Source of the DNA: Deltaproteobacteria bacterium
GTDB lineage: Bacteria > Myxococcota_A > Polyangia > Polyangiales > Polyangiaceae
Length of the DNA: 64,000 bases
Assembly (NCBI GenBank): GCA_016218915.1
Contig: JACRCQ010000037.1
Coordinates: 1-64,000 of the forward strand
Direction of reading: 5' to 3'
Both the position numbers and the translations under genes were made by a program. Every line of letters starts with the position of its first letter. Positions within the stretch are counted from its first letter, which is position 1. This document shows, in pieces, positions 7,633 through 17,500 of this stretch. The notes below the pieces were generated by a model that was not told the DNA's origin, ran no database searches, and was given only the letters and a program-made list of their open reading frames with translations.

Positions 7633-8613
7633 CTACTGACACATCTCACTGGGCACGCATACCTTCTTGGAGGAGCTCGTCGGAGCGCAGCACCCTCCTG
7701 GGCAGTCGCTGTTGCTCGTGCATAGCACCGCGCACAATCCCTTGTTGTTCAAGTTGAGACACGTAGCGCCAGCGCAGCAATCCGAGGGCGTGCTGCATCC
7801 TGTGCCCGGACCGGCGCAGGTGCTGTTGCACTGCTCCAAATCCCCGCAGATCCCATTTCTGCAGCACAGGCTCGCACAGTCGTTCGCCACGGAGCAGTTC
7901 GGCCGACACACCGCACCGTGACCGTTGTACACGCAAGTACCTCCGCTCGACGATCCGGGGCAGCATGTGGTCGAACCCGTGCAAGCCTGGTCCATGTTGG
8001 AGCATTCGTGCGTCTTCGGAGGTCCATCCGCGGACTGGTAGCACCCAGGGACTTGGGAACACTGCGCCTTGTCAAGACTCGTGCACAGCACTGCGCCAGA
8101 GCAAGTCGTCTTCCACTTGCACTTCATCTGGCTGCCGCAAGCTGTTGGGTCGGAGAACGAGGAGCACGACTTCGAGGAACCTGCGCAGGAGCTGCTTGCA
8201 GACGACCAGTAGCATCCTTCTTGTGCGTAGCATTCCGATTGGTACAGGGCGAAGCAGTCCATCGCCGTGCCCTCGCATTGCGAATCTGGCTTGCACCCGT
8301 TGGAGAGCTGGCACTCGCTGGAGGTCATGTACACGCACTGGAGCGCGGTGCCGCTGCAGACCGGGCCGCTCGAGCCGCCCTGGCCGCCTGCCGCGCCCCC
8401 GGCACCGGCCACCCCGCCCGAACCGCCGACAGCGCCCCCGGCTCCGCCATTGGCGCCGCCTGAACCGCCGCTCTCCCCTCCAGAGCCGCCAAAGAACGGC
8501 AGTTCACCTGCTCCACCGCCGTTGTCACCTCCTGCAGCGCCACCGGAGTCATTGGAGGAACATGCGGTCAGTCCAACGACCACCGCGATCACGATTGCAG
8601 ACACGTTGTTCAT
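7633..8613 (-). CDS. Cys-rich lipoprotein with Gly-rich linker
   Basis: Encodes 326 residues: a signal peptide with lipobox GLTAC (Cys18), about 60 residues of GGSGG/GGAGG linker, then a domain with more than 30 Cys in repeated short units such as CSGTALQCVYMTSSECQLSNGC and CEGTAMDCFALYQSECYAQEGC. The spacing C-x6-C-x7-C-x4-GC recurs at least four times, which suggests duplicated disulfide knots. The C-terminus switches to DCCAGATC and DCPGGCC-type motifs resembling small toxin or keratin-like Cys clusters. It is presumably an outer-surface protein; function unknown. Confidence 0.8.
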   Translation of the reverse strand: MNNVSAIVIAVVVGLTACSSNDSGGAAGGDNGGGAGELPFFGGSGGESGGSGGANGGAGGAVGGSGGVAGAGGAAGGQGGSSGPVCSGTALQCVYMTSSECQLSNGCKPDSQCEGTAMDCFALYQSECYAQEGCYWSSASSSCAGSSKSCSSFSDPTACGSQMKCKWKTTCSGAVLCTSLDKAQCSQVPGCYQSADGPPKTHECSNMDQACTGSTTCCPGSSSGGTCVYNGHGAVCRPNCSVANDCASLCCRNGICGDLEQCNSTCAGPGTGCSTPSDCCAGATCLNLNNKGLCAVLCTSNSDCPGGCCAPTSSSKKVCVPSEMCQ

Positions 8614-8873
8614 CTACGCGACCTTTCCTAGGCTTGACCGACCTGGATCCTGGAGAGCCTCACGAATCAGCTCAGTCCGTCCGGCAAACCCTTAATGTCG
8701 CCTCGGCCCGAAATGATCTCGGTATCAGTACGATTTCTGAGAAATATCGTCGCACTCCCCAGGGCCCCGATCGTTCCACCCCCGCGCGATTCGAGACGCC
8801 GACACCGGGACGACATCGTGGCCCCGGCTGCCGTGGCAAGGGGGCTGCACTCGGGCGCTGCGCAAACGAGAGC

Positions 8874-9416
8874 TCAACGCGCCACCCTCACCTGCCCTCG
8901 CGCGACCTGCCGGTCGCCAAGCTGCAGCACCACTTCGTAGTCTCCTGGCTCCCGGAACAGCGACTCGCCGAGATGTCGGCGCTCCTCGACCGACTCTCCG
9001 GCAGGCAAGAGCGCCCACCTGCGGTCCCTGTGCCCGTTGCCCCAGTTCAGCCTGAAATTGGTCGAAGCCTTGCCGTTGACCAGCAGGCGGAGCTCGTCGC
9101 GCCGCGTGTCCACCGCCTCTGTCCCTGCATTCGACACCCCGATCGCCAGCGTCCACTCCTTGCGATCCGCCATGCGCAGCTCGGTCGGCGTCAGCTCCAT
9201 CCTCCAGCGAAGTCCGGTCCGTGCGTCAGCGTCGCCCGTCCCTGCGTCATCGTTGCCGGTCGCTGTCGGCACAGTGGCGGACGCGCTCGGCACACTGGCA
9301 GACGCGCTCGGCGCAGGCGAAGGGGCCTGGCCTCGTTCGCGCGCGTTGCACCCGAGGGCGGCAAGCATGGTCACAATAGCGATCGGAGCGGCAGCGGCCC
9401 ACAGCGCGATTCCCAT
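8874..9416 (-). CDS. Small lipoprotein with an Ig-like fold candidate
   Basis: Encodes 180 residues. The ATG at 9416 gives a clean signal peptide (WAAAAPIAIVTMLAALGC, lipid Cys23); the frame extends upstream to 9527 but that part has no signal-peptide character and would run into the start region of the divergent BNR gene. After a Ser/Ala/Pro linker the domain contains WTLAIGVSNAGTEAVDTRRDELRLLVNGK and a closing PGDYEVVLQLGDRQVARGQVRV, a beta-sandwich pattern like BsuPI or bacterial Ig-like domains. No catalytic motif. It is divergent from the next gene. Confidence 0.72.
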   Translation of the reverse strand: MGIALWAAAAPIAIVTMLAALGCNARERGQAPSPAPSASASVPSASATVPTATGNDDAGTGDADARTGLRWRMELTPTELRMADRKEWTLAIGVSNAGTEAVDTRRDELRLLVNGKASTNFRLNWGNGHRDRRWALLPAGESVEERRHLGESLFREPGDYEVVLQLGDRQVARGQVRVAR

Positions 9417-9529
9417 CGCATTGAGATAGCGGCTACCTGGCCTTGGGACAACAGGCTGCACCAGGAGCTGCACCCTGCTCCCTCGACACTTGGCCTCCGC
9501 TGCCCCATCTGCCGAAATGGAGGTCATCC

Positions 9530-11749
9530 GTGCGTCTTGCTCCTGCCCTTGCTTGTTTCACCCTGATCATCGCGTCGTCCTCGACCCTCTTCGCCGGGGA
9601 CAAGACCTGGACCCACATGGGCCCCTCGGGCGGCAGCATCGTTGGCGTCGCCATCGATTCATCCTCGCCAACGACCTGGTATGCAGCGGTCGACAGGGGT
9701 GGGCTCTACAAGAGCACCTCGAACGGCGACGCCTGGAGCGCGGTTGCCGGGGCACCGCCGGGGAAGATCGGCGCCGTCCTCGCCGATCCGGCAGCCGCAG
9801 ACACGCTCTACGTCGGCGTCGGGAACGCGCTGCATGTGAGCCACGACGGCGCACACACGTTCGAGGCCCTGGGCACGTTCGGTGACACGGTCACAGGGCT
9901 CGTGCGCGATCCCAGCTTCAAGACGAGGCTCTACGTTCTGACCGCCAACGCGGGGGCCTATCGCACCGACGACGATCTGGTGTTCTCATCGCTCCCGGCC
10001 CTTCTGCCCTTTGATCCGTTCGTTGGGGACCTGGCGATCGACGAGACGAATTCGAACCGGCTCTACATGAGCACCGGGTTCTCGATCTTGCGCAGTGACG
10101 ACGCCGGGCTCACCGGGGTGGAAGGGGTCGATTCGCCCAGAGGGGTGACCGCGATTGTCATCGATCCGAGCGATCACTCCAGGGTGTACGCGTCCAGCAC
10201 GGAGTCGTCCTATGAGGGAGTGCATGTGTCCGTGGACGAGGGAATCACCTGGACCCACCTTCCCGGCATCACGGCGCCGGTGTTCGACTTGGCGTACGTA
10301 CCCGGATCCCCGGACACACTCTACGCGGCATTGGATCCTGGCGGCGTGTGGAAGAGCACGGACAAGGGGGCAACCTGGTCCAGCTCGAACGACGGATTGC
10401 CGGAGCCTTCGGTCTGGACCCTCGCCGTCGCGAGCAATGGCTGGTTCGCCGCGGGTGGTGCGCATGGCGGGGTGTTCAAGAGGTCCGGCAGCGGAAGCTG
10501 GCAGACATCGAGCGAGGGAATCGACCACAGTTTCGTGAACGGCCTCGCGCTGTCAGGGAGCCGGGTCTACGCTGCAACCCTGGGCCGCGGGGTGCTCGTC
10601 ACGGCCGATCAGGGCAAGACCTGGATCGCAGAGAACCAGGGTCTTCCTGGGGTCAACGTGGGCGCAGTCGCCTCGCATCCCAGCGATCCTCTCGTCGCGT
10701 ATGCAGGGCTGGCCGGAGCTGGCGTGTTCATCTCCTCCGATGGTGGAGACCATTGGACGGCAACGACCGGAGCGGAGACCGCCGACGTGCGCACGATCGC
10801 GGTGGACCCGGTTGAGCCGGCGCGGGTCTACGTCGGTGCGTTCGGCGGGTGGATCAGCTCGGCTCCGCCGTGGTTCTGGCGAAGTGAAGACGGGGGCCAC
10901 AGCTGGATTCCATCGACCAACGGGATCACCGACGGACGCGTGACCCGTGCCTACGTGACAGAGCAGCCACGAGCCTTGTACGTGGCCACCGACGGTGGAG
11001 GGTTGTTCAAGAGCGTGGACAACGGGCTGACGTTTGCTTCGGTGAACGAGGGTGCAGGGGAGTACGGCAAGTTCGTGTTGTCGATCGCGCAGGACCGATT
11101 GAACGGCGCGTTGTACGAAGGGCAGCACGGTGGCGGTGTGGCGGTGAGCATGGACAACGCCGCATCCTGGACATTCTCTGACGTCGGGCTCACCGACTTC
11201 TGGATCTTCGCTGTGGCGACCCATGCGAAGGTGGCTGGCATTGTCTACGCGGGAACTTTCGATGCGGGGGTCTCCAGGAGCGTGAACGGCGCAAAGCACT
11301 TTGGCCCGCTCAACAAGGGCTTGAGCGATCGGAAGGTGACCGGGCTCGAGATGGATCCTGCGACCTTGGTCCTGTACGCGAGCACGGAGGGAGACGGCAT
11401 TGCCTGGTTGAACGAGGCGGACGCGGTATCCGGCGGCACAGGCGGAGGCGGGACCGGTGGCACAGGCGGCATCGGGACCGGCGGGAGCGCAGGGCTCGGG
11501 GGAGCCGGAGGCACATCCGGTGCCGGCGGGAGCTTGGCGCCTGAAGGCGGCCTGGGAGACAGCGGCCTTGGGGGCTCGGGGATCGCTGGAGGCGCAGGGG
11601 CTGCGAATGCGACCGACGCCGCAGAGGCAGGAGGACAGGGCTGCAGCTGCTCTTCCGCGGGAACTCGCCACGCTGGGGCGTGGACCCTGTGGGGAGCGCT
11701 CGCGCTGCTTGGACTGCTTCGGATGCGGCGCGACACCTGGGCCGCCTGA
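9530..11749 (+). CDS. BNR/sortilin-type repeat protein with MYXO-CTERM-like anchor
   Basis: About 739 residues from a GTG at 9530. GGAGG at 9519-9523 sits 6 bases upstream and the signal peptide (LAPALACFTLIIASSSTLFAG) starts there, so the ATG further upstream at 9443 is rejected. The body has about ten repeats with Asp-box features (GGLYKSTSNGDAWSAV, GGVWKSTDKGATWSSS, GVFISSDGGDHWTAT), the pattern of BNR/Vps10 beta-propellers. A Gly-rich linker leads to GCSCSSAG, a hydrophobic stretch and an Arg cluster (RMRR): a MYXO-CTERM-type tripartite signal, which myxosortase is thought to process for surface display. Ligand unknown. Confidence 0.88.
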   Translation: MRLAPALACFTLIIASSSTLFAGDKTWTHMGPSGGSIVGVAIDSSSPTTWYAAVDRGGLYKSTSNGDAWSAVAGAPPGKIGAVLADPAAADTLYVGVGNALHVSHDGAHTFEALGTFGDTVTGLVRDPSFKTRLYVLTANAGAYRTDDDLVFSSLPALLPFDPFVGDLAIDETNSNRLYMSTGFSILRSDDAGLTGVEGVDSPRGVTAIVIDPSDHSRVYASSTESSYEGVHVSVDEGITWTHLPGITAPVFDLAYVPGSPDTLYAALDPGGVWKSTDKGATWSSSNDGLPEPSVWTLAVASNGWFAAGGAHGGVFKRSGSGSWQTSSEGIDHSFVNGLALSGSRVYAATLGRGVLVTADQGKTWIAENQGLPGVNVGAVASHPSDPLVAYAGLAGAGVFISSDGGDHWTATTGAETADVRTIAVDPVEPARVYVGAFGGWISSAPPWFWRSEDGGHSWIPSTNGITDGRVTRAYVTEQPRALYVATDGGGLFKSVDNGLTFASVNEGAGEYGKFVLSIAQDRLNGALYEGQHGGGVAVSMDNAASWTFSDVGLTDFWIFAVATHAKVAGIVYAGTFDAGVSRSVNGAKHFGPLNKGLSDRKVTGLEMDPATLVLYASTEGDGIAWLNEADAVSGGTGGGGTGGTGGIGTGGSAGLGGAGGTSGAGGSLAPEGGLGDSGLGGSGIAGGAGAANATDAAEAGGQGCSCSSAGTRHAGAWTLWGALALLGLLRMRRDTWAA

Positions 11750-11760
11750 TCGGGGCGTTG

Positions 11761-11777
11761 GTTGCGGCGGTCGCAAC
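11761..11777 (+). terminator. Possible weak terminator after the BNR gene
   Basis: GTTGCG (11761-11766) pairs with CGCAAC (11772-11777) around a 5-base loop, 12 bases past the stop, and is followed by the pyrimidine-rich ATTCCTTCTC. The stem is short, so this is tentative. Confidence 0.35.
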
Positions 11778-11852
11778 ATTCCTTCTCAAGCTCCAGGGAG
11801 GCCGACCGTTCCCTGCTCTCATACGGGAGCCTTCCATGCGCGAGAACCAACC

Positions 11853-12086
11853 ATGAATCTGCCTCCACCGACCGATCCACTGTGGTCCGAAATCGTCACG
11901 GGGCGCCGCAAGGTTGCATTCGAATTCCTTGGGGCACGCATGCTTGTGACACGCCTGCAAATCGCAGCCATCAAGGACAAGAACCCGGCAGTCCTGGGCC
12001 AGCTAGCCGGGGAGCTCCAAGGGCTCTTCGCCGCGAACATCAACCTCCCCGCTGCCAGAAATGACTTGAAGAAGCTCGGCTTCTAG
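11853..12086 (+). CDS. Small conserved-looking protein next to a chemosensory cluster
   Basis: Encodes 77 residues beginning MNLPPPTDPLWSEIVTGRRK. It is predicted mainly helical and soluble, with no signal peptide and no recognised domain. The ATG at 11853 follows GAGAACCAACC, a plausible ribosome-binding site; the same frame is open further upstream, but that would overlap the BNR gene. The stop is 12 bases before the next gene, which has a good GGAGA site, so the two are probably co-transcribed and may function together. The LGARMLVTRLQ and LAGELQGLFAANINLPAARNDL stretches look like amphipathic helices. Confidence 0.65.
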   Translation: MNLPPPTDPLWSEIVTGRRKVAFEFLGARMLVTRLQIAAIKDKNPAVLGQLAGELQGLFAANINLPAARNDLKKLGF

Positions 12087-12098
12087 GAGATCAGACTC

Positions 12099-13091
12099 AT
12101 GCCCAGCGTATTGCGAAGCGTCGAACATGTCCGCGGCCTCATCCAGAGCGGCAAGGCCCTGCTGTTGGCTGGAGACGAAGCCCTTCTGGCGCAGCTCCCC
12201 AAAGGCAAGTGGATCGGTGGGACGATCCCCTACTTCATCAGCGACGAAGGGGGGGTATGCACGCGCGATAGCATCTTCGTGACCGAGCTTCCCGACTCCG
12301 TGGTGGAGGTTACGGTCGAGCGCTACGACGAGAAGACGATCACGAAGGTCTACAAGGACGGGGCAGAGGCCAGCTTCTCCCTGATCATCATCCCGGCTTC
12401 CTCGCCCACCCACCTGACCTTTGCGCTGAGCGCGCCCACCTATCCCGCGTTCGGCGTCAAGCCGCTGGTCGGCTGGATCGCGGGCGTGCACTTGTCCGAT
12501 CTGGGCAAAGCGCAGCCGAAGGTGTTTGATGGGCGAACGGTGGAGGCGTTGACGAACGCAGCGGTGGTTCTGCGAGCGAAGCTGGCGCCCGGGAAGCTCG
12601 CCGATGTCGGCATCGTGAACATCTTCGAGCCGTCCGAAGGCGAAACGATCGCGTTCGAGGCTGACGGGTTCTCAGCCAGGCAAGCCTTGATCAACGGCGA
12701 GAAGCGTCCGTTGGTCGACTGGCTGAAGGGGAAGGCGATCGACACTCGCTATCCGCTGGTGGCGAGCTACATGGGGACGCAGGTGAATGTGAGCTTCCAG
12801 GGGGTGGACGCGGAGTCAGGGGAGGTCACGTTCTACGCGCCGGTGTTCGCCGGCGTGGAGTATCACGCGGCGCGCCCTGTCAGCGACTACGTCAAGGAGT
12901 TCGTCCAGCGGGTTCCGGATGCGGGCACCGAGGGGATTGCGTTCTCCTGCAACTGCATCCTGAACTACCTGTACTCGGAGCTCGAAGGGAAGAATACAGG
13001 GGCCTTCACGGGTCCGATCACGTTCGGCGAGGTGGCCTACCAGCTACTCAACCAGACACTTGCGTATCTGGTCATCATCGATTCTGCGTAG
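12099..13091 (+). CDS. FIST-like cytosolic protein, possible sensory partner of the Che cluster
   Basis: A protein of 330 residues without signal peptide or membrane segment. The C-terminal third (FSCNCILNYLYSELEG, then GPITFGEVAYQLLNQTLAYLVI) resembles the end of FIST domains, where a Cys-containing FSC strand is followed by a conserved GE and an N-x-T strand. FIST domains are small-ligand sensory modules linked to bacterial signalling. The N-terminal part (GDEALLAQLPKGKWIGGTIPYF) also fits the start of such proteins. It starts after AGGAGATCAGACTC and lies 125 bases upstream of the diguanylate cyclase in the same direction. The family call is by eye; it could be an unrelated uncharacterised family. 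Confidence 0.6.
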   Translation: MPSVLRSVEHVRGLIQSGKALLLAGDEALLAQLPKGKWIGGTIPYFISDEGGVCTRDSIFVTELPDSVVEVTVERYDEKTITKVYKDGAEASFSLIIIPASSPTHLTFALSAPTYPAFGVKPLVGWIAGVHLSDLGKAQPKVFDGRTVEALTNAAVVLRAKLAPGKLADVGIVNIFEPSEGETIAFEADGFSARQALINGEKRPLVDWLKGKAIDTRYPLVASYMGTQVNVSFQGVDAESGEVTFYAPVFAGVEYHAARPVSDYVKEFVQRVPDAGTEGIAFSCNCILNYLYSELEGKNTGAFTGPITFGEVAYQLLNQTLAYLVIIDSA

Positions 13092-13216
13092 CCGCCTCCA
13101 GCCCCCGCGTTCCCGCCTCTGCTTGCCGCCCCCGCACCGCATCCCCTGCAATTTCGTAAAGAAGCCGCCGCCGCTGCCGTTCAGGAGGGTGGCTCTGCGG
13201 TTCACCGAGAACATCC

Positions 13217-14518
13217 ATGCTCGACTCAGTGCTCATCATCGAAGACTCGTGGTTCGCCGCGAAGCTGCTCAGACGCGTGCTGCAGAGCGAGCTGCGGGTG
13301 GAGTGCGTGGTGGCGAGCACCTACGCGGAAGCGGTTGAGCATGCGAGTCGCACGGACTTTCTGGCAGCGCTGGTGGATCTGACGCTGCCGGATGCGCCTC
13401 CGGGAGCGGCCGTCGACTTGCTTGCGGACCGGGGCTACCCCGTGGTCGTGGTCACGGCCGAGCTGAGCGACGCTGTGCAGCAGCTGATGTGGAAGAAGCG
13501 GGTCGCAGAATACCTCGTCAAGGACGAGCTGTTCGATCCGCGCTACCTGGTGGCGCAGATCGGGCGCTTCCAGAGGAATCGGGACATCGAGGTGCTGGTG
13601 GTCGACGACTCGCCGATGATACGGGGGTACACCGCCGGGCTGCTGCGGCGTCATCGCTACCAGGTGATCGAAGCGTCGAAGCCTTCGGAGGCACTCGAGG
13701 TGCTGGAGCGCAACCCGAGGGTCCGGATGGCGATCACGGACTACAACATGCCAGAGATGGACGGGTGCGCGCTCACGCGATTGATGCGAAGGGACCGGGC
13801 GCGCGAGGAGTTCGTGATCATCGGGATCTCCGCGCAGGGGAGCGCGGAGGTGAGCGCGCGGTTCATCAAGAGCGGCGCGAACGACTTCATGCACAAGCCG
13901 TTCTCGCCTGACGAGTTCTACTGCAGGGTGGGGCAGAACATCACGATGCTCGAGAGCATCCGGGCGATTCGAGAGGCCTCTCTGCGCGACTTCATGACCG
14001 GGTTGTACAACCGCCGGCACTTCTATGACGTAGGAAAAGCCGCGCTCGATCGCGCACGGAAGGCGAGGACGGAGCTGTCGCTTGCGATGCTCGACGTCGA
14101 CAAGTTCAAGGCAGTGAATGACTCGCACGGGCACGACGCAGGCGACGCGGTGCTCAGGGCGGTTGCGACGCTGATTGCGGAGGAGAGCGGTGCGGGGGCG
14201 ACGACATTTCGGCTGGGCGGAGAGGAGTTCTGCGTGCTCGTGGAGGGAGCTGGCCGGCAGGAGCTGGGCCAGCGGCTCGAGCATCTTCGCGCGGCGCTGG
14301 AAGCCAAGACCATTCCCGCAGGGGACAAGAACCTGCGGGTGACGGCGAGCTTTGGCGGCACGAGCGAGCTTCACGGCTCGCTGGACGACATGCTGCGCGC
14401 GGCAGACCAGTGCCTGTACCAGGCCAAGGACAGTGGCCGCAATCGCGTCGTGCTCGCGGGATCCGTGGAGCCCGCACGAGCAGAGTCACACGCAGAGAGC
14501 GAAGGAAGCAGGTCATGA
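13217..14518 (+). CDS. Dual-receiver diguanylate cyclase (REC-REC-GGDEF)
   Basis: Encodes 433 residues. Two receiver domains are visible: residues 1-120 with acidic pair IEDS and phosphoacceptor Asp54 (LVDLTLP), and 125-245 with VVDDS and Asp175 (ITDYNMPEMDG). A GGDEF domain runs from about 265 to 415 with the intact active site GGEEF at 334-338, so it should make c-di-GMP. The RxxD inhibitory site is absent (GAGA at the expected place), so product inhibition by that route is unlikely. It overlaps cheA as ATGA. The architecture and position fit the output regulator of a Wsp-type pathway (WspR has one receiver; here there are two). Confidence 0.93.
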   Translation: MLDSVLIIEDSWFAAKLLRRVLQSELRVECVVASTYAEAVEHASRTDFLAALVDLTLPDAPPGAAVDLLADRGYPVVVVTAELSDAVQQLMWKKRVAEYLVKDELFDPRYLVAQIGRFQRNRDIEVLVVDDSPMIRGYTAGLLRRHRYQVIEASKPSEALEVLERNPRVRMAITDYNMPEMDGCALTRLMRRDRAREEFVIIGISAQGSAEVSARFIKSGANDFMHKPFSPDEFYCRVGQNITMLESIRAIREASLRDFMTGLYNRRHFYDVGKAALDRARKARTELSLAMLDVDKFKAVNDSHGHDAGDAVLRAVATLIAEESGAGATTFRLGGEEFCVLVEGAGRQELGQRLEHLRAALEAKTIPAGDKNLRVTASFGGTSELHGSLDDMLRAADQCLYQAKDSGRNRVVLAGSVEPARAESHAESEGSRS

Positions 14519-17500
14519 TCCTGCAAGACGAAGAGCTCCTGCAAGACTACGTGACCGAGTGCCGCGAGCACCTGGCCGACATCGAAGCGCAGCTGCTCGC
14601 CTTGGAAGCCAGCGGCGACCATGTCGACGAGTCGCTCATCAACACGATCTTCCGGGCTGCGCATTCCATCAAGGGGGGAGCGGGGCTCCTGGACCTCCGA
14701 AAGCTCAAGGACCTGGCTCACCGCACCGAGAACGTGCTCGGGCAGATCCGGTCCCACGACCTGGCCCCCACCCCGGAGGTCGTCAACATCCTTCTGCTGG
14801 CCTTTGACCGCCTCCGCAGCCTCGTCAACGACGTCAAAGCATCCGAAGAGACCGACGTCTCCGACGTTTGCGTGGCCCTCACCGGCCTGTCGTCTTCCAG
14901 CCTCCCGGCAGACCGCAAGCACACGCTGACGCGTGAGGTCGAGGTTCAGGTTCCGGAAGCCGGCCCGCAGACCTCGATTCGCACCTCGATGTTCGACTTC
15001 GACCGCGCCGTGCTGTCCCGCCAATGCGTCTATCTGATCGAGTGCGACGTCTCGCACCTGCCGGACAGCGCGAGGCATTCGCCCCTCGAGCTGCTGGCCG
15101 TGCTCGGCGCACACGGCACGATCCTGGACTGCACGGTAGCCGAAGTCGATGCATCCGGCCAGGGAGCGCACTCGCTCCACGTTCTGTTCGCATCGGCGAT
15201 CGACGAGACACGAATACGCGAGCTGTCCACGATCCCTGTGCGACGCGTCCGCAAGGTCGACGCGAGCGGTCACGGGGATCCGGCCTCGCCGGTGGTGGTC
15301 GCACCCATTGCATCGAACGGAGTGCCGCGAATCGAGCTCCCCTCGCACAGCGCACTCTCTGGCGAGGGATCGGCTCGTGCGCCGTCGCCTCCCCAGGACG
15401 CTCAGGAGGACGACCGCGCGGACAGCGCCGTCCGCGCCTCGGTCCACCCAGCCGAGACGTCGGCTGATCCGCCTGTCCACAGCAGGCGCCAGGCGGCTCA
15501 GCGCGAGCCGACCCTTCGGGAGAACACTCTACGCGTCAATGTCGCGCTGCTCGAGTCGCTCATGAATCTTGCCGGCGACCTGGTTCTGAGCCGTAATCAG
15601 CTCAGCGATGCCATCGCCAGGGGCGATCTGGACGCCATCGGCACGGGCAGCCAGCGCATGAGCGTGGTGACCAGCGATCTTCAGCAAGCGATCGTGCAGA
15701 CCCGGCTGCAGCCCATCGGCAACATCCTCTCGAAGTTCCGTCGGATGGTCCGGGATCTGAGCAGGGAGCTGGACAAGGAGATCCAGCTCGACATCCAGGG
15801 CAGCGAAGTCGAGATGGACAAGGCCATCATCGAAGGCCTGAGCGAGCCGCTGACCCACATGGTCCGCAATGCGGCAGATCATGGAATCGAGAGCCTCGAA
15901 GAGCGCCGGCGTCTCGGCAAGAACCCTGTGGGGCTCATCGAGATCCGGGTGCAGCACGATGCGGGGCAGGTGGTCGTGGAAGTCCGCGACGACGGGCGGG
16001 GGCTCGATCCTTCAGCGATCTCCGCAGCAGCCGTGACGCGGCAGGTCGTCACGCGCGAGCAGCTCACCCACATGTCGACCCGCGACATCCTGGCGCTCAT
16101 CTTCGTGCCTGGCGTGTCCACCGTGCGACGCGTGACCGAGGTGTCCGGGCGCGGCGTGGGGATGGATGTGGTCAAGAGCAACCTCGACAGGCTGTCGGGC
16201 AAGATCGAGATCGAGTCCGAGCTTGGGGTCGGCACCCTGTTCCGCTTCATCCTGCCGCTCACGCTCGCGATCATTCCATCGCTTCTGGTATCGGTGGCGC
16301 AGGAGCGGTTCGCGATTCCTCAGGTCAACCTGGTGGAGCTTCTGCGCATTCCTGCAGCCCAAGCCAAGGAGAGGTTCGAGCTTGTGGGGGACGCCGAAGT
16401 GCTGATTCTGCGGGGCGAGCTGATTCCCATCCTGCATCTGTCGGCAGTGCTTGGTATCCAGAGGTCGTTCACCGACCCGGTGACGGGCCGGGTGGGCGTC
16501 GATCGGCGTGGCCGCGCAGTCGATCGACGGTCGCGTCGCTCCGAGCCGCACGGGGACCAGCCTTCCGCACCCGCGCCCCCGCACAGCGCATCATCGTCCG
16601 CCCGAAGGGAAGAGGCGGACCGGCGTTATCACGCGGCCAGTGACATCAACGTGGCCATCGTATCCGCTGGGAGCTTTCGCTACGGGCTGGTCGTCGAGCA
16701 GCTGCACGACACGCTGGAGATCGTGGTGAAGCCGCTCGGGCGTCACCTCAAGCGTCTCAGGGAGTACGCAGGCGCTACGATCCTGGGCGACGGCACAGTG
16801 GCGCTGATCCTCGACGTCAACGGGCTGGCGCAGAAGGCCCAGCTCGTGTCCATGGCGGAGACGACCCGCGCAAGGGAGCTGGCGCAGGCGACCCAGCGGG
16901 CGCGCCAGGAAGAGTCCATCTCCCTGCTGGTATTCCGAAACGCTCCGGCCGAGCAGTGCGCCGTACCGCTTGCCCAGGTCACGCGGGTCGAGCACGTGGA
17001 TGCTTCGGCAATCGAAACGCTCGGCGGACGTCGAACGATGCGCTACCGCGGCACCTCGCTGCCGCTCGTGACCCTCGCCGATGCGTCGACCGTGGGCGAG
17101 ATGGACCCGACCCAGGAGCGCGTCGTCATCGTCTTCGAGGCGAATGGACGCGACGTGGGGCTGCTGGCTGCTCGACCGGTGGATGCTGTGGACGTCTCGG
17201 CCATGGTCGATCGGGAGACGCACCGCCAGAAGGGCGTGCTCGGCTCCGCGATCGTGCGCAACGAGACGACGCTGATCGTGGACCTGATGGAGCTGTTGGA
17301 GGCGACCTATCCGGAGTGGACGGCAGAGCGCCGCAGCTCGGCGACGAACGGCAGGAACGGGGCGACCATCCTACTCGCAGAAGACTCAGAGTTCTTTCGC
17401 GGACAGGTCCGCAAGTGCATCGAGAGTGCGGGATACAAGGTAGTCCTCGCAGAGGACGGCCAGGCGGGCTGGGAGCTTCTGGACCAGAACGCTGGCACGA

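Noticed and set aside
8732..8746. Short palindrome ATTTCT-G-AGAAAT considered as an operator
   Set aside because: Only 6-bp arms, a single copy and no regulator gene nearby; chance cannot be excluded.
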